DNA of 64,000 nucleotides from Dryas octopetala (Eukaryota; Streptophyta; Magnoliopsida; Rosales; Rosaceae). The stretch is taken from NCBI GenBank assembly GCA_963921425.1, contig OY992834.1, forward strand, positions 10,337,271 to 10,401,270. The letters are read 5' to 3'. Positions 34,151 to 45,434 of this stretch are shown in pieces (positions within the stretch are counted from its first letter, which is position 1; the number at the start of each line of letters is the position of its first letter). The position numbers and the translations under genes were made by a program. The notes beneath the pieces were generated by a model. It was given only the letters and a program-made list of their open reading frames with translations. It ran no database searches and was not told the DNA's origin.

Positions 34151-36308
34151 TCTTTTTTTCCTTGCAAATGAAAGAGTTGAATAATGGAATACAGTACCTT
34201 TTGTTTCTTCCTCTCCCTATGAAGCTAAGAAGGTGACCTACTTTATTCATACTTAACATTATCATTGAAAGAAAAAAAGATTATTATGTTTATATTAAAA
34301 AGAATCAAATCCTGAAATTATCTAACCCTTTTTAATTCCATAAATCATGTGAGAATTTCATCATTTCTTAAAAGACTTGAGAATGTCAAACTTACTGTTA
34401 GTTGATGATTATCTTATCTTTATTAAATCCTCAAACAACTAAGCTTCAACAATTCGGACTTTATCACAAATATTTTGATTATTTTATCTCTCAACAAATA
34501 TGCATGAATCTGATAGGGATGAGTTAACTCAATTGCAGCCGAAGGTTATGTGAAGATATACCAAGGACGAGGCCACTTAATTTGACATCATTTCTATGAT
34601 TTGTATTGGCTTCAATCCTTCAATCCTGAGGTTATTTAGCGGGACAACGAAAAAGGGGATCATACAGCCTTGCCATCAACCAATCAAACACATGACTTGT
34701 TCATATTTTTTCCATGAATGATGAAAATTTGACTTTATTTACTCAATAGGTGGACATGGAGGGAATAATAAAGGTTATGAAGTATAATTTTTGTTGCATG
34801 TCACATGGACCAACAAGAGGATTGGGGTCTATTGGCTCTATAATGGGGATTTCAAAGGATAAAAATAGCAAAGGATTTCAATATGTGATCAATCAAAAAT
34901 CATCTTAAGAATTTGGGGTTTTATAATAGTTAGTAAGAAATAGTACCAATGTTAATTCATTAACAAAATTTAAAAATTTATTCATTACCTAATATTAGTT
35001 TCTCCCAATATCTCACTTATATGTGATTTTTAAGATACATTGCTATATATATTTTGACATAATGGAGGCCTACTATTGATCTCATTTATTTCTAAAAAGT
35101 AAGAAACTACCACATTATTTGCCACATTAGTCACTAACTTTTGCCAATTTTGAATGAAATGAAGAAAGTAACTTACAAATAATTAATCTTCTCCCTCAAA
35201 ACAAAAAAATAATAATAATCTTTTTTATGATATTTGAACTTAAGACCTCGTCTCATAAATAGAAGAATGTGTGCCACTATTAGACCAAATGAGAGATTTG
35301 TTACTAAAGAGTTATGTTGACTCATTAGTACTACTAGAATAATGAACTTCTAAACCATAATCGATGTTGTCCTTCTCATTATTCCACCTTCTGGATCATG
35401 TCCCTTCATCTATGATAGAACTTGGAATATTTTTCTTTAATATATTGGAGGGAATAAAATTTTTTACCTAATATAATTCTAACACATTACGTGGTGTTCT
35501 TTTACAACTTGGAAGGGCTTAAAAATTAAAATATTGATAAACCACAATATGGTATGCCCTTGGATTGTTTATGTCCAGCCTTGTCCTGAGATTTGAGGCC
35601 ATCAATATTCAAAGGTCTTGCAACCCAAGACCACGATGGGCTTTAGCCCAAGTGCCCAACCTAATGAGGTCCGACCGAAGCTTGCTTGGGCCTTGTTTTC
35701 TGTACCATTAATCTCCAAGGACCAACCTACATTTGCCTTTTGCCCCATTTGAGATTAGGCATGGAACGACCCACAAATCTCAATGAGCCTCGTCATATAT
35801 TAGCCTAGTGGGATCTTGCTCCTCTGCCTTTTCTTTCCTAAGCTAAACAAAATCCGACTTAATTGTCATACTAAGTTTTGGGGCTTATTGTCTAGATAAG
35901 AGAATTTTTTGTCAAATACAAAGCAAGTTCACTGATTATAGTAATTTATGAAAATACAATTGATATCAAGTAAGTTGACTGTTAAGTTAGACTATATGTT
36001 GGCGTGAGTCAACTTAAAGATTGATTTAGAGAAAATCATGGGGTTTATTATGTAATTAATTCAAGGGTTGGTGGAGACTGGAGAGCTGGCTTTCATATGT
36101 ACCATTTATGTATTCTTGTAACCTGTATATAAACCTCCAATTGAAGATGAATATATATAATTATCAGAAAATACTCTCCCTAAACACGTTTTTAGCAAAC
36201 TTGTTTGAGGCAATTGATTCGAAGCCCAATATCTGTAAGTACTCTAAAGTCTAAACAGTGACATGGGGGGAGAATAAGACAGGGAGGGGAAAAAACAGGG
36301 GAAACTCA
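34151..36308. other. Intergenic
   Basis: About 2.1 kb without a supportable gene. Around 35570-35900 the base composition is more even and the sequence is rich in GCCCAA/TTGGGC-type words, which suggests a decayed element, but I could not identify ends or a protein. Confidence 0.35.
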
Positions 36309-36585
36309 CGAAAAGGGGTGATGAGGAAGGAGAAGGCAAACAAAGATTCAAAGCGATATCTTTTCTCTCCTTTTTTTTTTTTTTTTTTGCTAATATCGTA
36401 GTTATATTTGTTATGTTGAACTAAAACTTTACAACGTAATTTTTCCAACTCATGATACGAAAAAGGGTGATGAGGAAGGAGAAGGCAATCAAAGCGATAT
36501 CTTTTCTCTTTCTTTTTTCTTCGCCAATTTCGTAGTTATATTTGTTATGTTGAACTAAAACTTTACAACATAATTTTTCAACCTA
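36309..36585. repeat. Tandem duplication, unit about 149 bp
   Basis: CGAAAAGGGGTGATGAGGAA...GTTATGTTGAACTAAAACTT at 36309 is repeated from 36458. The copies differ mainly in the length of a poly-T tract and a few bases. Confidence 0.75.
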
Positions 36586-36891
36586 GTGATATGTATACGT
36601 TTTTTTTATCACCGGTAAAAGTTGACGGATTCATGTTTTTACAACATAGATTTTTCACTATATAGATATAAATTCTATGTTTTTTGTTTTTTTTTTTAGT
36701 TAGGTAAAGGAGATTGAACCTTAATGCAAAGTGGGTAATTTTACAACTCTTTCTTTCAACTGGCATGGACTACCCAACAACTGAGATATAGACTCCACGT
36801 TTAAATCTTTATTGCAAAACCAACTTATTTTTTTAACAACAAAGTGAATAACAAGAGTATTGTGAATGTATTTTAGTTACCTATAAATGCT

Positions 36892-36898
36892 GCATGGG
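36892..36898 (+). promoter_or_regulatory. Possible TATA box of the plus-strand carboxylesterase
   Basis: TATAAAT, about 310 bp before the ATG at 37206, which implies a long 5' UTR crossing the (AT)n run at 36988-37018. The run itself is an alternative AT-rich promoter element, so confidence is low. Confidence 0.3.
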
Positions 36899-36984
36899 AT
36901 AAGGAACCCTCTGGTCCCCTTAGAACTATTCAACATCACATTGGCATTAAGCTCACCCAAATCTTAATTATCTCCCTACACACA

Positions 36985-37020
<36 letters not shown>

Positions 37021-37205
37021 AATTAAAGCCATTTAACTCTCTCAAACCCAACTACTCTAAATTCTTAACCCGATATCAACTGCTGCGTTTGTGCATATAT
37101 ATGTATGCAGATGAATAGATGAAAAACCTTCCCATGCATACCTATGTAATTCATCTTTGTGCCTCGACGTAATCATCACTTAACATCCACCAATCAAACA
37201 ACAAA

Positions 37206-38165
37206 ATGTCAAAATTCGACCCCTACACCCACCTCAACATCCTCCACAACCCCGCCAACGACACCCTCACCCGCCTCAACTGCCCCCCGACCACCGCCTC
37301 CAGCTCGGACCCCTGTCCGGGCGAGGCGGTGGTCTCCAAGGACGCAACCCTAAACCCGGAAACCAAGACCTGGGTCCGGATCTTCCGACCCGACAAGCTC
37401 CCATCCAACGACAACACCGTGGCCCGCCTCCCAATCATCATCTACTTCCACCATGGCGGTTGGATCCTCCTCTCCGCCGCCGACTCCACCATCCACCTCA
37501 ACTGCTCCCAGATCACCTCCGAAGTCCCCGCCATCGTCGTCTCCGTAAATTACCGCCTTGCCCCCGAGAGCCGCCTCCCAGCCCAGTACCACGACGCCAT
37601 GGACGCGATCCACTGGGTCCGGGCCCAGAGCCTCGACCCAATGGGCGAGCAGTGGATCCGCGACTACGCTGACCTGTCCCGGTGCTACTTGTACGGATGC
37701 GGCTGCGGGGGCAATATCGTCTTTTTCTCCGGACTAAAAGCGTACCAGCTCAATCTCGAGCCGCTCAAGATCTCCGGGATTATTATGAACCAGCCCATGT
37801 TTGGCGCCGAGCAGAGGACCGAGTCCGAGCTGCGATTCGCTACGGACCAGCTCCTGCCATTGCCTGTACTCGACCTCATGTGGGCCCTGGTCTTGCCCAA
37901 AACGACCGACCGGAACCACCGGTATTGTAATCCGATGATGGACGGCCCGCAGAAGGAGATGATCAAACGGCTGGGACGGTGTTTGGTCATCGGGTTCGGT
38001 GGGGACCCCATGGTGGACCGGCAGCAAGAGTTTGTGACGTTGCTGGTGTCGTGTGGGGTCCGCGTTGACGCGCGGTTTGATGATTTGGGGTTCCATAATA
38101 TTGATTTTGTTGATACGCGGCGGGCGGCTGCCGTTTTGAACATTGTTAAGGAGTTTATCATATGA
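37206..38165 (+). CDS. Carboxylesterase (CXE8-like) lacking the catalytic serine
   Basis: Intronless, 319 residues, plant CXE class of the alpha/beta-hydrolase fold (hormone-sensitive-lipase branch, the family of GID1 receptors and small-ester hydrolases). The fold is clearly kept: LPIIIYFHHGGWILLSAAD at 76-94, VVSVNYRLAPE at 111-121, GGDPMVD with Asp267, GFHNIDF with His297. However, the nucleophile elbow, GxSxG in the family and GSSAG in the neighbouring CXE, reads GCGCG at 164-168, so the catalytic Ser is replaced by Gly166. The oxyanion motif HGGG reads HHGG. It should therefore be inactive as a serine esterase and might act as a binding protein. Codon third positions are strongly C/G-rich compared with the surroundings. 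The remaining frame is undamaged. As I recall, Arabidopsis CXE8, next to CXE9 and URT1, also has a non-canonical oxyanion motif. Confidence 0.9.
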   Translation: MSKFDPYTHLNILHNPANDTLTRLNCPPTTASSSDPCPGEAVVSKDATLNPETKTWVRIFRPDKLPSNDNTVARLPIIIYFHHGGWILLSAADSTIHLNCSQITSEVPAIVVSVNYRLAPESRLPAQYHDAMDAIHWVRAQSLDPMGEQWIRDYADLSRCYLYGCGCGGNIVFFSGLKAYQLNLEPLKISGIIMNQPMFGAEQRTESELRFATDQLLPLPVLDLMWALVLPKTTDRNHRYCNPMMDGPQKEMIKRLGRCLVIGFGGDPMVDRQQEFVTLLVSCGVRVDARFDDLGFHNIDFVDTRRAAAVLNIVKEFII

Positions 38166-39008
38166 TTTTAATTTAGCTGTGAATAAGAAGGTAGATTTCG
38201 AATTCTTTTTTTATTTTCTTAAATTTGATTGATGAATATATGAGAGGATTTAAATTGAAGGAGATTAATTTGGAGATGGATATAGAGTGTGTCAAGTGAC
38301 AATAACAAATCCTTTTGCAATTTGTGTAGAATAGCGGATTAACCGATTAAATTATGATTGATTCAATTTTACTGCAGTGCTTCTCATTAAATAAGTTTCA
38401 CAAAAAAATTGTATTCTCTTTTCATATAGGAATATATTTTTCATGAGTTAGATGTATACATATAACTCTGGTAGCTAGGAAAGTTTTTTTCCTCATATAA
38501 ATGGGATTAAGAACGATATAATGTGGTCTAATTTTTGTCAAATTCTCCGTTGCACATACATTAATGAGCGATCTTTCTAATTTGTACTCTTTTCCAATCC
38601 TCCAATCCTCCCTGGTGGATTTAAAAATTGAGTTGAGTTTAAACACATTCATGTCATCAACAAATAAAGTCATTTTCATCTCTTCCTCTTTAGCTAATAA
38701 GATTACTCTTAAGACATTGTATAGTTTGTATTATTCATTTTGTATTTCTTGATTTACTTCATGTGTTTTTGTCTCATACAGTGATTCAGTTATAAGTTGT
38801 ATAAAACTAAAGAAATGAAGATGACTATATTTGTTGTTGTGTATCATCATGTTGGATTATATTTTTAGAGGAGTCTTTTACTTACTTTCCAAGAAAAATT
38901 TGGAATTGTATCTCTATATTTAGTGTGAGCATATTTATGCGGTTATGCACTTTTTGAATAGGATTTATTTTCTAAATTTAATGATTGCTTCAGTAGAAAA
39001 TATAACTT
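38166..39008. other. Intergenic downstream of the plus-strand CXE
   Basis: AT-rich, including the 3' UTR of the esterase. No gene or clear repeat. Confidence 0.35.
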
Positions 39009-39372
39009 TCAAATTTATATAATAAAAAATAATTATTTTTAAATCTTAAAATTTATCGGGTCTAAATGGTTGAGATTATTTCAGCTTAAATTCAATGGTC
39101 AATTATCTATATCCCAAATTTACTTTGTCGTCTCTCTCTTCTTAATTAATTTTCCTTTAATTATCTTTCTTTAATTAATTTCTCCTTAATTTCACATATT
39201 CAATTTTTTTTTGGTCTTTCATTTGAGCTAAACAATTAGATTTGTTTGTATTTGTGATTTGAGAATAAAAATAGGAGAAGCCTATTAAACTGATTACGCT
39301 TGCCAAAATATCGGTATTTGCGCAATAAAAAAAGTCGCTTCACACTCTCAAGAGCGAGTGTGGAAAGACTAG
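39009..39372 (+). mobile_element. Short Helitron-like element
   Basis: The 3' end is characteristic: a hairpin CACACTC (39341-39347) / GAGTGTG (39356-39362), then a few bases and CTAG at 39369-39372 followed by T. The 5' end is likely TCAAATTTATATAATAAAA at 39009. It shares subterminal sequence (GCGCAATAAAAA near the 3' end; TCCAATGGTC and TTATCTAT near the 5' end) with the longer element that follows. It has no coding capacity, and the 5' limit is tentative. Confidence 0.6.
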
Positions 39373-39789
39373 TCTTCTATATAATAAAAGAGAACAGTTT
39401 TTTAATTATCTCCAGGTCCGAATGAATGAAATCATTTCGCTTTAAATCCAATGGTCGGTTATCTATTTTCCAAATTTATTTTCTTGTCCATGAGAATTAA
39501 TTTGATGTCTCTCTCTCCTTAATTAATTGCATGCCTCTTTCTTTATAATTAATTTTTTTAAATTTACTTTTTGTTATCTATTAAATTAAATGTTAATAAT
39601 TATAAACCCCCTAGTTAGAGATAAAATCTCTCATAACCTCCACCCAAAATCTACCTCTCTTATAACCCCCAATCTTACACTTAATATTTTCCTAAACCCC
39701 CTAGTCAACTAATACCCAGTCAACTTTGACTCCCCATATTTTAATTTTCCAGTTTTACCCCTTTTGTTTTATTTTCATTTTCAGCCAAC

Positions 39790-39827
<38 letters not shown>

Positions 39828-40021
39828 ATTGCCTCTCTCCCCTCTGCGTCTCTCTCTCTCCCCGCTGCTGTCGCCGGCGCGTGCGCCGCCGTCTGGCGAC
39901 GGTTGCCGGCGAGACCGGTCCCATCAGACTCGCATCTCCTTCCTCTTCCTCCCTATGTCCTCCACGTGCCGTTAAACTAAACGTCGACGCCGGATCGCCG
40001 CGACTACGATCGGTGGTGCTC

Positions 40022-40345
40022 GCCGGCGATCTGCCTTTTTCGACGGAGTTGGAATGCCGGACCACCCAAGTTTTCTTCCTCTCGACGTCCTGAGCACGAT
40101 GGTATGCTCGGATTCTCCATCCGATCAGCCACGGCGGCAGATCGATGCCACAAAGGCCGCGGCTTCTCCGCCGGCGATCTGCCTTTTTCGGCGGAGTTGG
40201 AATGCCAAACCACCCAAGCCTTCTTCCTCTCGACGTCCTGAGCACGATGGTGTGCTCAGATTTTCCATCTGATCAGCCACGGCGGCAGATCGAAGCCACA
40301 AAGGCCGCGGCTTCTCCGCCGGCGATCTGGCTTTTCCGGCAGCCA
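40022..40345. repeat. 148-bp tandem repeat (two copies and a part)
   Basis: Units begin with GCCGGCGATCTGCCTTTTTC at about 40022, 40170 and 40318. The first two are about 90% identical, and the third breaks off after some 25 bp. The segment is GC-rich (CGGCGGCAGATCGA) unlike its flanks, suggesting a captured gene fragment. I could not name the source. Confidence 0.8.
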
Positions 40346-40511
40346 TTTCCGTCGAGTCAGGTACTAATATTCTTCTCCTCATTGTACTCTTCAATGCTAT
40401 GTGTTTGGATTGGACCAATTGCTGATGAATCAAAAAACCCCAAATCGAACCTCATTGTGTGTTGTTGTAACTGTGTATAGGGAACTTTAAGCCTACATTT
40501 ATTGATTAAAT

Positions 40512-40601
40512 AGTTTCAGTTCGTGAAACAGTTTCAGGTCGTGAAACAGTTTCAGCTCGTGAAACAGTTTCAGCTCATGAAACAGTTTCAGCTCGTGAAA
40601 C
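40512..40601. repeat. 18-bp tandem repeat x 5
   Basis: Five head-to-tail units of AGTTTCAGCTCGTGAAAC with single-base variants. Each unit is itself a short palindrome (GTTTCA...TGAAAC). Confidence 0.9.
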
Positions 40602-40984
40602 ATGAGTTTTAAATGAATTTTGAATGAAATTATGGTTCTGAAATATGATGAATCAAATTTGCAGGTAGAAACAGATCGAGGCAGTGGCGACTGTCGTGTA
40701 CTCGTCGCGCGTGAGATGATCGGACGACGTTGTATTGTTGGCTACTCCTCTCATCTCAATGGCTTATTGTATTGTTATTGTTTTTTTTTTTTTATAAGGT
40801 TGCTGTGTTCTTTTTAGTGAAACGGAATTCAGTAAAGGTGTAACTGTTTTAGTGAAGTGTAATTGTTTTAGTAAAGGTGTAATTGTTTTTTAATTAAGGT
40901 GTAATTGCATTTTAGTCGAGGTGTAATTGTTTCATCACTTAATTCAGTTTCAGTAAGTGAATTCATAACTGAATTCTTCAATTT

Positions 40985-41150
40985 AGTGTAACTGAATTTC
41001 TGAAATTCAGTTTCAGTGTAATTGAATTCTTGAAATTCAGTTTCAGTGTAACTGAATTTTTGAAATTCAGTTTCAGTGTAACTGAATTTTTGAAATTCAG
41101 TTTCAGTGTAACTGAATTTTTGAAATTCAGTTTTAGTGTAATGAAATTCA
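40985..41150. repeat. 30-bp tandem repeat, about 5 units
   Basis: The unit is around TTCAGTTTCAGTGTAACTGA plus ATTTTTGAAA. Because 30 is a multiple of three, the minus strand stays open over 40868-41212 and would encode a repeated decapeptide, KFSYTETEFQ. Nothing else suggests that it is a gene. Confidence 0.88.
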
Positions 41151-41694
41151 ATTTCAGTGTTTGATTTTAGTTTTAGTGAAATATTGAGTTTTAGCAAAAA
41201 CTTCAATTCCAAAAAAAAAAAAAAAAAAAAAACAGTTTCACCAAAATACAGTTACAATGACGTCAGCATGTGTCAGCATGCGTCAGCGCGCGTCAGCATG
41301 CGTCAGAAGGGTAATTTAGGATTATAAGTTTTAGGGGGTTTTGAAAGAGTTTCTAGATGTGTGGGGGTTTAGACAAATTTTTTTGGTGAGTAGGGTGTTT
41401 AAAATTAGGCACTAATTAAATTAATTATACTCGTCAAAATATTAATATCTGCGCAATAAAAAGAACCGTTCCGCATTCGCTCGAGGCTAGTTTCATAATA
41501 AATTAGAACCAATATATTAGAAGAAAAAAAAAAACCACATATATTTGAGAGCTTTTTTATTTATGTTTAGTATTTGAGGAAGTCCGAAGTAGAAGACTTA
41601 CAATCGAACCAACGATAAGTAAACATAATTTTAAGTTTTATCAAAAGTATATAATAAAAATGTAAAATCCAAGTAAGCCTCCCTCGCGCTCAAA

Positions 41695-42717
41695 TCAGAT
41701 GGTGGATTTTGCAACAACATCAGTCTCGCATGCACAACAAGACTCGATAAAATCCTTAATAATCTGGTACAGACCTTGAGCCTTGCTGGGATCAAAGAGC
41801 TCAATACCATGGAACCCACCTTCTTCAAATTTAGCTACCACGTGCACCCCATGCGCTTCTAACAACGCCACAAACTCCCGCTGCTTATCCACCAGTGGGT
41901 CCCCACCGAACCCTCTAACCAAACACCTCTGCAACCGTCCGATCCTCGCATCACCACCCTTCACCGTCGGATTACAATACTCGTGGTCACGGTTAACTCC
42001 CTTAGGCAAAGCCAGGGCCCACATCAAGTCATTAGCAACCAGCGGCAAAATCCGATCGTTGATCAACCTGATCTCGGACTGAGTCCGCTGGGCCCCACCG
42101 AAATAAGGTTGGTTCAATATCAGCCCTCGGATCGTCAACGGCGAGAGGTCCACATCGGAAACGCGTAGACCCGCGTGGTAGGCGATATTAGCCCCGGCGC
42201 TGCTTCCCATGATAAAGCATTTGGAGAAGTCGACGGAATCTTTCAGCCACGAATCGCAGCCGTCGGTTTTGATGACCTGGTCGCGGACCCACGTGATGGC
42301 TTCGACGGCGTCGTCGTAGGCGGCGGGGAGGGGGTGTTCAGGAGCCAAGCGGTACTCGACGGAAAGGACGAGCGCGTGGAGAGTACGCGCCATGCGGGCG
42401 CAGGAGTCGTGGAAGGGCTGGTGGGCGGCGCTGAAGAGGACGAAGCCGCCGCCGTGGAAGTAGAGGAGGAGAGGGAGGTTGGGGTTTGGGGGGAGAGGGT
42501 GGGGCTTGAAGAGGCGGAGGAAGGTTTTGGCAGTGGGGTTGAGGGGGAGGTCCTTGGAGAGGACGAGTTGCGCTGAGTCGGACTCGGTTGACTCGGTCGG
42601 GGCTAATGTGGGGAATCGGGTGAGGCGGGTGAGTGAGCCGTCTGGGTTTGGGACGATGTTGAGGAACTTGTACGGGTCGATTGAGGTTGTGGTTGTTGAA
42701 GAAGGTTGATCTGCCAT
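41695..42717 (-). CDS. Carboxylesterase of the plant CXE family, catalytically complete
   Basis: Intronless, 340 residues, alpha/beta hydrolase related to the plus-strand CXE at 37206. The set is intact: oxyanion motif HGGG at 88-91 ([13 protein letters not shown]), nucleophile GSSAG at 171-175 with Ser173, the acid in [11 protein letters not shown] and the His in GGFHGIEL. Family members hydrolyse small esters of hormones, volatiles or xenobiotics in the cytosol; the substrate is unknown. It starts [11 protein letters not shown], in front of the conserved [18 protein letters not shown] seen in nearly all CXEs, so the start is convincing. It is tail-to-tail with the other CXE, with the two Helitron-like elements between them. 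Codon third positions are GC-rich. Probably CXE8/CXE9-related by position. Confidence 0.93.
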   Translation of the reverse strand: MADQPSSTTTTSIDPYKFLNIVPNPDGSLTRLTRFPTLAPTESTESDSAQLVLSKDLPLNPTAKTFLRLFKPHPLPPNPNLPLLLYFHGGGFVLFSAAHQPFHDSCARMARTLHALVLSVEYRLAPEHPLPAAYDDAVEAITWVRDQVIKTDGCDSWLKDSVDFSKCFIMGSSAGANIAYHAGLRVSDVDLSPLTIRGLILNQPYFGGAQRTQSEIRLINDRILPLVANDLMWALALPKGVNRDHEYCNPTVKGGDARIGRLQRCLVRGFGGDPLVDKQREFVALLEAHGVHVVAKFEEGGFHGIELFDPSKAQGLYQIIKDFIESCCACETDVVAKSTI

Positions 42718-44526
42718 TGTTGGTCTGTCAAGTGTTTGAGTAAAGGACTAATGGTCTGGTTGTGGGAGAGAATGAATGAGTGATGAAATAGAAGGGAAAT
42801 GGGTTGGTGGGTGTAGTAAATGTGGGTACGTGGATTGTGACTTGTGACCTTGGTGTTGATTGAAATTTGAAAATATGGGTACGTACTACGTGTTATTGAA
42901 AATGTATTTGGATGAAATTTTTACCATTAACAAATTTCATTAGAATTTCAGTTAAACAGTAAAAAACTAGACGGTGTCATAAATTTGGATTTTAATAAAT
43001 TTTAGAAGTTTAATAAAATTTAAGTGTTTTCAATTAAAATTTTAAAATTTTTTATAGAAATCTAAGTATTTTCAACTCGAATTTTAATAGTTTCTTTAAA
43101 AATTCAAGTGTCCCTAAAAACTCATGGATTTTATTAAGTGATGAATTTGAATGAATTTTATTCATATAACAAAGATCATGAGAATTTCAGTCAATTCCCC
43201 TTAATGGATTCTATAAAATCTGCAATCTTTAAAATCCATGAAAATCCCAATTAGGGACACCCTCCTTAATTATAGGGCAATCCTCCAATTTTATTATGGA
43301 TCTCACTTGAATTTGCGAACTTTACGATTTATATGGCTACCAATTTTTTTGCGTTACTCACTTCAATTATGTTCGTTAACTTACTTTCAAATGTGTGCAC
43401 ATGGCAAGCAGATACTTAGCTAATTAGTGATGTTTTATTCACATCAATCGTGTCCGTCAATTTTATTTAAATTTCCTTCAAATATGTGCACATGACACGC
43501 ACATGCTTGGCTGATTAGTAAGTTTTTATCCCCCAAATCAAGTAAGTGCTCATCACGTGCACAAGATTTGACGAAAAATTGAAAAAAATTGACAAATAAC
43601 TGAAGTAAGTAACGTGAAAAAATTAGTGAACCATAAAATGAAAAAATAAAATTCACCGACTGAAACGAGACTCCAGGTAAAATTTCCAAACTATTGTTAT
43701 AAGTAGCCAAACAAAACATGTTTGAATATTTGTGTCAAATAACCAAAAAAAATGGTGAAGGCCTTAATTCACATAATTTAGAGAAGAAAAAACAAAGGAC
43801 ATGACTCATGAGGATGAGGTGATGAACAACTGTTTTTTTGCCTGCTATTCAATTCTTGAATGTCGTTACAGCTCAACAAGAGAATTTGCTACTATGCATG
43901 TGAATATGTAATAATATAGTTGTTTGATTATCTGATCTATCCACAGGCCATGGAGATGCATGCACCATAGCCTATCTCCTCAACAAGATCTCTAAGTCTC
44001 TAACCTAACCCAAAAAGTAAGGCATTAATTGATTACGAGCCTCCTACAGTCCCTATTATCTTTGTAATTGCATCCGTGTGAAGCCGCAACCATGAAGTAA
44101 TTTTCCAAAAGGATGAATGTAAAGCGAGCTGTAAATTCTAAGTTCCAACTGCACAAACATTTGAATCCGAAAATATTTGACGTGTGATCTGTCATTTGAG
44201 AGTAATTGCATCATTGCATGTATTTTTTTTTTTTTTTAAACCGTGATGAATGAATATTTGGTGAGAATTTTTTAGTTTGGGCTTTCGACTAGTGAAGATT
44301 ACAACGTAAAACATGTCTTTGTATATCGTAAAACTAAGTATTCTTCTAGTATAAGTTCTAGGATATTAGATTGTCATCTTTTGATTTTGCCCTCCTCAAA
44401 AGTTCAATTGAAGAAAGGCTGTATATTCAGACCAAAAAAATAAAATAAAGGCTATATATCAATAGATGAGTACTCAATTACCAAAAATAGAAGTTGAATA
44501 CTCTTATTTTGAGACTATATAATATA
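42718..44526. other. Intergenic upstream of the minus-strand CXE
   Basis: AT-rich, with no gene found. The words ATGTGTGCACATGGCA and ATATGTGCACATGACA occur about 90 bp apart near 43390 and 43480 within a poorly conserved direct repeat. (CT)n or TE signals are absent. Confidence 0.35.
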
Positions 44527-44949
44527 GAGTGCTGCAATTTGCACACCATTTTTTTTCTTTTTACACACCCCTCATCACTTAATTAGTGATTTTACAAATT
44601 TATCCTATTATGAAAAGACCTTAAAATCCTCCCCAACACACCCCATCTTATCTCCTCTCTTTCTTCCCTCCCAATTAATTAACTGTGCCTTGCCCAGCAC
44701 ATTAACAATCCCCATTTCAGTCTCTGTCTGCGACCACCCCAGCCCAGCCCAGCCCCGTCTCGTCGGAGACTACCCCCAGTGACCACCCTTTCTGGCTCTC
44801 TCTCTCTCTCTCCCTCTCTCTGGCTTCTCTCCCCTTATGCTTGCAGCACCACTGTGTGCAACAGTCAGCACCTTCCTCCACCGCACCTTCCAGCCACAGC
44901 ACCGTCGAAGCCACTCGCGCGCAGCATCGTCGAAGCCACCTGCACGCAT

Positions 44950-45189
44950 TTCTGCTCGCACCAACCCAGCCACACCACCCTGCCCCGCCCTTCTGCTCGC
45001 ACCAACCCAGCCACACCACCCTGCCCCGCCCTTCTGCTCGCACCAACCCAGCCACACCACTCTGCCCCGCCCTTCTGCTCTCACCAACCAGCCACACCAC
45101 CCTGCCCTGCCTTTCTGCTCGCACCAACCCAGCCACACCACCCTGCCCCGCCCTTCTGCTCGCACCAACCCAGCCACACCATCCTGCCC

Positions 45190-45193
<4 letters not shown>
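44950..45193. repeat. 41-bp minisatellite, 6 units
   Basis: Units of TTCTGCTCGCACCAACCCAG plus CCACACCACCCTGCCCCGCCC start at 44950, 44991, 45032, 45073, 45113 and 45154; the fourth is one base short. They are followed directly by (CT)n at 45192-45247 and (TA)n at 45277-45301. The apparent open frames across it are artefacts of the repeat. Confidence 0.93.
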
Positions 45194-45251
<58 letters not shown>

Positions 45252-45310
45252 CGCCCAAGCAAACAGCCAAAAACTAAATATATATATATATATATATATA
45301 TTTGTAACTG

Positions 45311-45434
45311 GTTCGGCACTACAGTGCCGAACATCAAGAAAACCATTCGGAAATACAGTGTCGAACACTTTCAGTCAATGTTCGGCTGGTGACTGCCGAA
45401 TGAAACGAAAAATTTCGGAAGTGCAGTGCCGAAC
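45311..45434. repeat. Four spaced TTCGG...CCGAA palindromes
   Basis: GTTCGGCACTACAGTGCCGA (45311), ATTCGGAAATACAGTGTCGA (45345), GTTCGGCTGGTGACTGCCGA (45380) and TTTCGGAAGTGCAGTGCCGA (45413) recur every 33-35 bp. Each is an imperfect inverted repeat of about 22 bp. This is non-coding DNA inside the TIR element. Confidence 0.8.

Larger units (their letters stand above)
39373..41490 (+). mobile_element. Longer Helitron-like element, about 2.1 kb
   Basis: It starts TCTTCTATATAATAAAAG immediately after the CTAG of the previous element and ends CTAG at 41487-41490 followed by T. GCGCAATAAAAAGAACCG near its end matches the shorter element. The terminal hairpin appears damaged: CCGCATTCGCTCGAGG is present but its second arm is missing. 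The interior contains a GC-rich coding-looking segment with a 148-bp tandem repeat, an 18-bp repeat array and a 30-bp repeat array. No Rep/helicase gene, so non-autonomous. Confidence 0.6.

Noticed and set aside
37350-37613. Antisense frames within the plus-strand CXE
   Set aside because: GC-rich third positions open the other frames; the plus-strand protein aligns to the CXE family end to end.
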